Shown: one piece after another, positions 62,556 through 64,000 of the stretch
Layout: each line of letters begins with the position of its first letter
How positions within the stretch are numbered: position 1 is the first letter of the stretch
Assembly (NCBI GenBank): GCA_963681505.1
Contig: OY811987.1
Location: 2,666,124 to 2,730,123 of the forward strand
DNA: 64,000 nucleotides
Direction: 5' to 3'
Source of the DNA: Eunapius fragilis
Lineage: Eukaryota; Porifera; Demospongiae; Spongillida; Spongillidae
The notes under the pieces: model-generated
What the model saw: only the letters and a program-made list of their open reading frames with translations
Database searches by the model: none
Told to the model about the DNA's origin: nothing
Program-made: the position numbers and the translations under genes

Positions 62556-64000
62556 CTACATTAAATAGAATAAAGAATACACTTAGCAATATACCGATGT
62601 AATCCATTACTACAATTCGTCATTGTACAATTACGTTTTATCTGCGAAAGTTAATACGTGGGATCGTGGCAGCAAAAGGGACCTAGCGGATAGTTTTCAA
62701 ATTATTTATTCAGATAAGCAACAGGAGCTGTATAGATTTGCCAAGATGATCAATTAATAAATGCTTCATAGATTTTGAACTGAGAGGATTTAAACTATCA
62801 ATGCTGTGGTCAAAGGAGAAATATAAGAGACGTTTGATGAAACAACCAGTACGACATGCCAAATACTTTTTAATTGGTTTAGAAGAATTACATTATATAG
62901 GTAGCTGTATGCACAATTGTTCGGAAGATATACGCTGTATCTTATTTATCCCATAGATGCCATTTTAGCGTGAATGGTTCCAATTGATTATAATCTGCTT
63001 ATAATAATCAGGTCACAGCTCCCAGCAAAATCACTAAACGAATTTTACAACCGGCACTCCAATACGTATACAGACCGCATGATAATAAATTGCGCGCGAT
63101 TGATTTTACAACTATTTGAGCTTTTTTTTAAAGGCTTGTTTTATAAATTAAAATTAGTTGAATGTTTTGCGGGCCATATATCTTACTTGAGGTACGACAT
63201 TATGAGAAAAGAAAATGCTTTTCAAAACACTCGACCATATCTATAAATGAAACCATCAGTGCACTAGTTGTGAGTTATTACTGGTGGCTCTGCGCGGTCC
63301 GTTTCCAGAGCCATGCAAACCTGGCGGGGGGAAAATGGGGTGTACTTCAGCGCTTTTAGTGAAGGAACCAACGCTATAGGAAATCGGTAGCAATTAATGC
63401 GGAGTCATCAGCACAGATAGGAGAACGCGCACAGAAGTAGCCACATATTTTCAACGTTGATCAGGGTAAGAGTATTATATAAATAATTTACTTCAGTTAT
63501 GGGTGCAAACAAGTGGTGGATAGTCAGTTTCCTTTTTGAGTGGACGCCACATGCACACAGCAGTTGACTGCGTGGTAAAAGGACATCCTCAGGAGCAGCC
63601 CAGCCCACAACTGTCCACTGCAGCAATCCTTGCAATATAGTCCCACTTGCAAGGTGCTCCCTGAGTAAGTCAATTCTAATAATGTTTCTATTCTGGACCA
63701 ACTTATGTGTTCCTTGCACGCGTTTGTCCATATTACATGCACCAATCCCTGAATGCTGCATTGTCGGGCATCAGTCTGCAAAGAATGTATGGTGTCCTGG
63801 TACAAAGAATCTGCAGCTGAGTGAAGTGTCCTTGCTGCATATGGACAGTCCTTTGCATTACTCAAGCCAGCAACACCAATAGTGCATACACTGTTGACGG
63901 GTATTGTGGTCCTTTAGAAGTGATGTTAGGGTGGGTGAGTACAACATTCAAAAGTGTGAAGATCAACCACCTTCAGATGTGGAGACGTCCACTGGTCACA
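62556..64000. other. 5' flank of the beta-helix gene and right edge, no gene supported
   Basis: AT-rich to about 63400. From 63408 to 63865 two overlapping minus frames of about 115 codons exist (for example TLHSAADSLYQDTIHSLQTD), but neither matches a family nor has clear splice sites. They may belong to a gene or element continuing to the right. Confidence 0.35.

Noticed and set aside
63408-63865. Two minus frames of about 115 codons at the right edge
   Set aside because: No family match, overlapping frames, no splice evidence; left as undetermined.

Overview
The window reads as animal nuclear DNA and most likely comes from a demosponge. The evidence is a spliced spongin-type short-chain collagen with the C4-like C-terminal domain, a RING/B-box/filamin/NHL TRIM protein, short GT-AG introns, very close gene spacing, and many young repeats of kinds common in sponge assemblies. 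The species call is inference. No tRNA, rRNA or CRISPR array was recognised.

Layout. 0-8 kb: the 3' seven exons of protein O-mannosyltransferase 2 (POMT2), with introns full of minisatellites. 8-11.5 kb: a complete three-exon RhoU/V-like GTPase (+), then a convergent two-exon gene of unknown function (-). 12-18 kb: a graveyard of decayed LINE pieces from at least two families. 18-20 kb: a transposon-derived exon, an inverted copy of a jacalin-like lectin 5' end, copy 1 of a composite foldback element and a second foldback. 22-24.3 kb: a TRIM-NHL gene. 26-30.3 kb: a LINE remnant, copy 2 of the composite element, a PHD-like fragment, a broken jacalin-like lectin and copy 4 of the composite element. 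30.36-40.46 kb: three tightly packed plus-strand genes, namely GSTZ1 (maleylacetoacetate isomerase, 10 exons, 214 aa), a 73-aa two-exon gene and a TMEM184/DUF300 gene (8 exons, 427 aa). 41-51 kb: a truncated copy of the 3' end of the gene at 58.7 kb, a small Mutator-like foldback, and a nested array of LINE fragments (X) and a palindrome-rich repeat (Y). 51.4-55.3 kb: a 10-exon short-chain collagen. 55.5-57.9 kb: copy 3 of the composite element. 58.7-62.6 kb: a large beta-helix plus multi-pass membrane protein gene (-) whose frame is interrupted by an 8-bp tandem duplication.

The genes do not form one pathway: protein O-mannosylation (POMT2), tyrosine catabolism (GSTZ1), Rho signalling, ubiquitin ligation (TRIM) and matrix (collagen). 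What links the window is repeat biology. Minisatellites have grown out of splice-site sequence (a tandem array of about 23 exon/donor units in GSTZ1, an acceptor-like array in POMT2, an AG-free pyrimidine array in TMEM184). A repeated element carries a terminal hairpin whose stem changes by paired substitutions, and one copy ends about a dozen bases from the GSTZ1 start codon. A small foldback family has perfect 9-bp target duplications.
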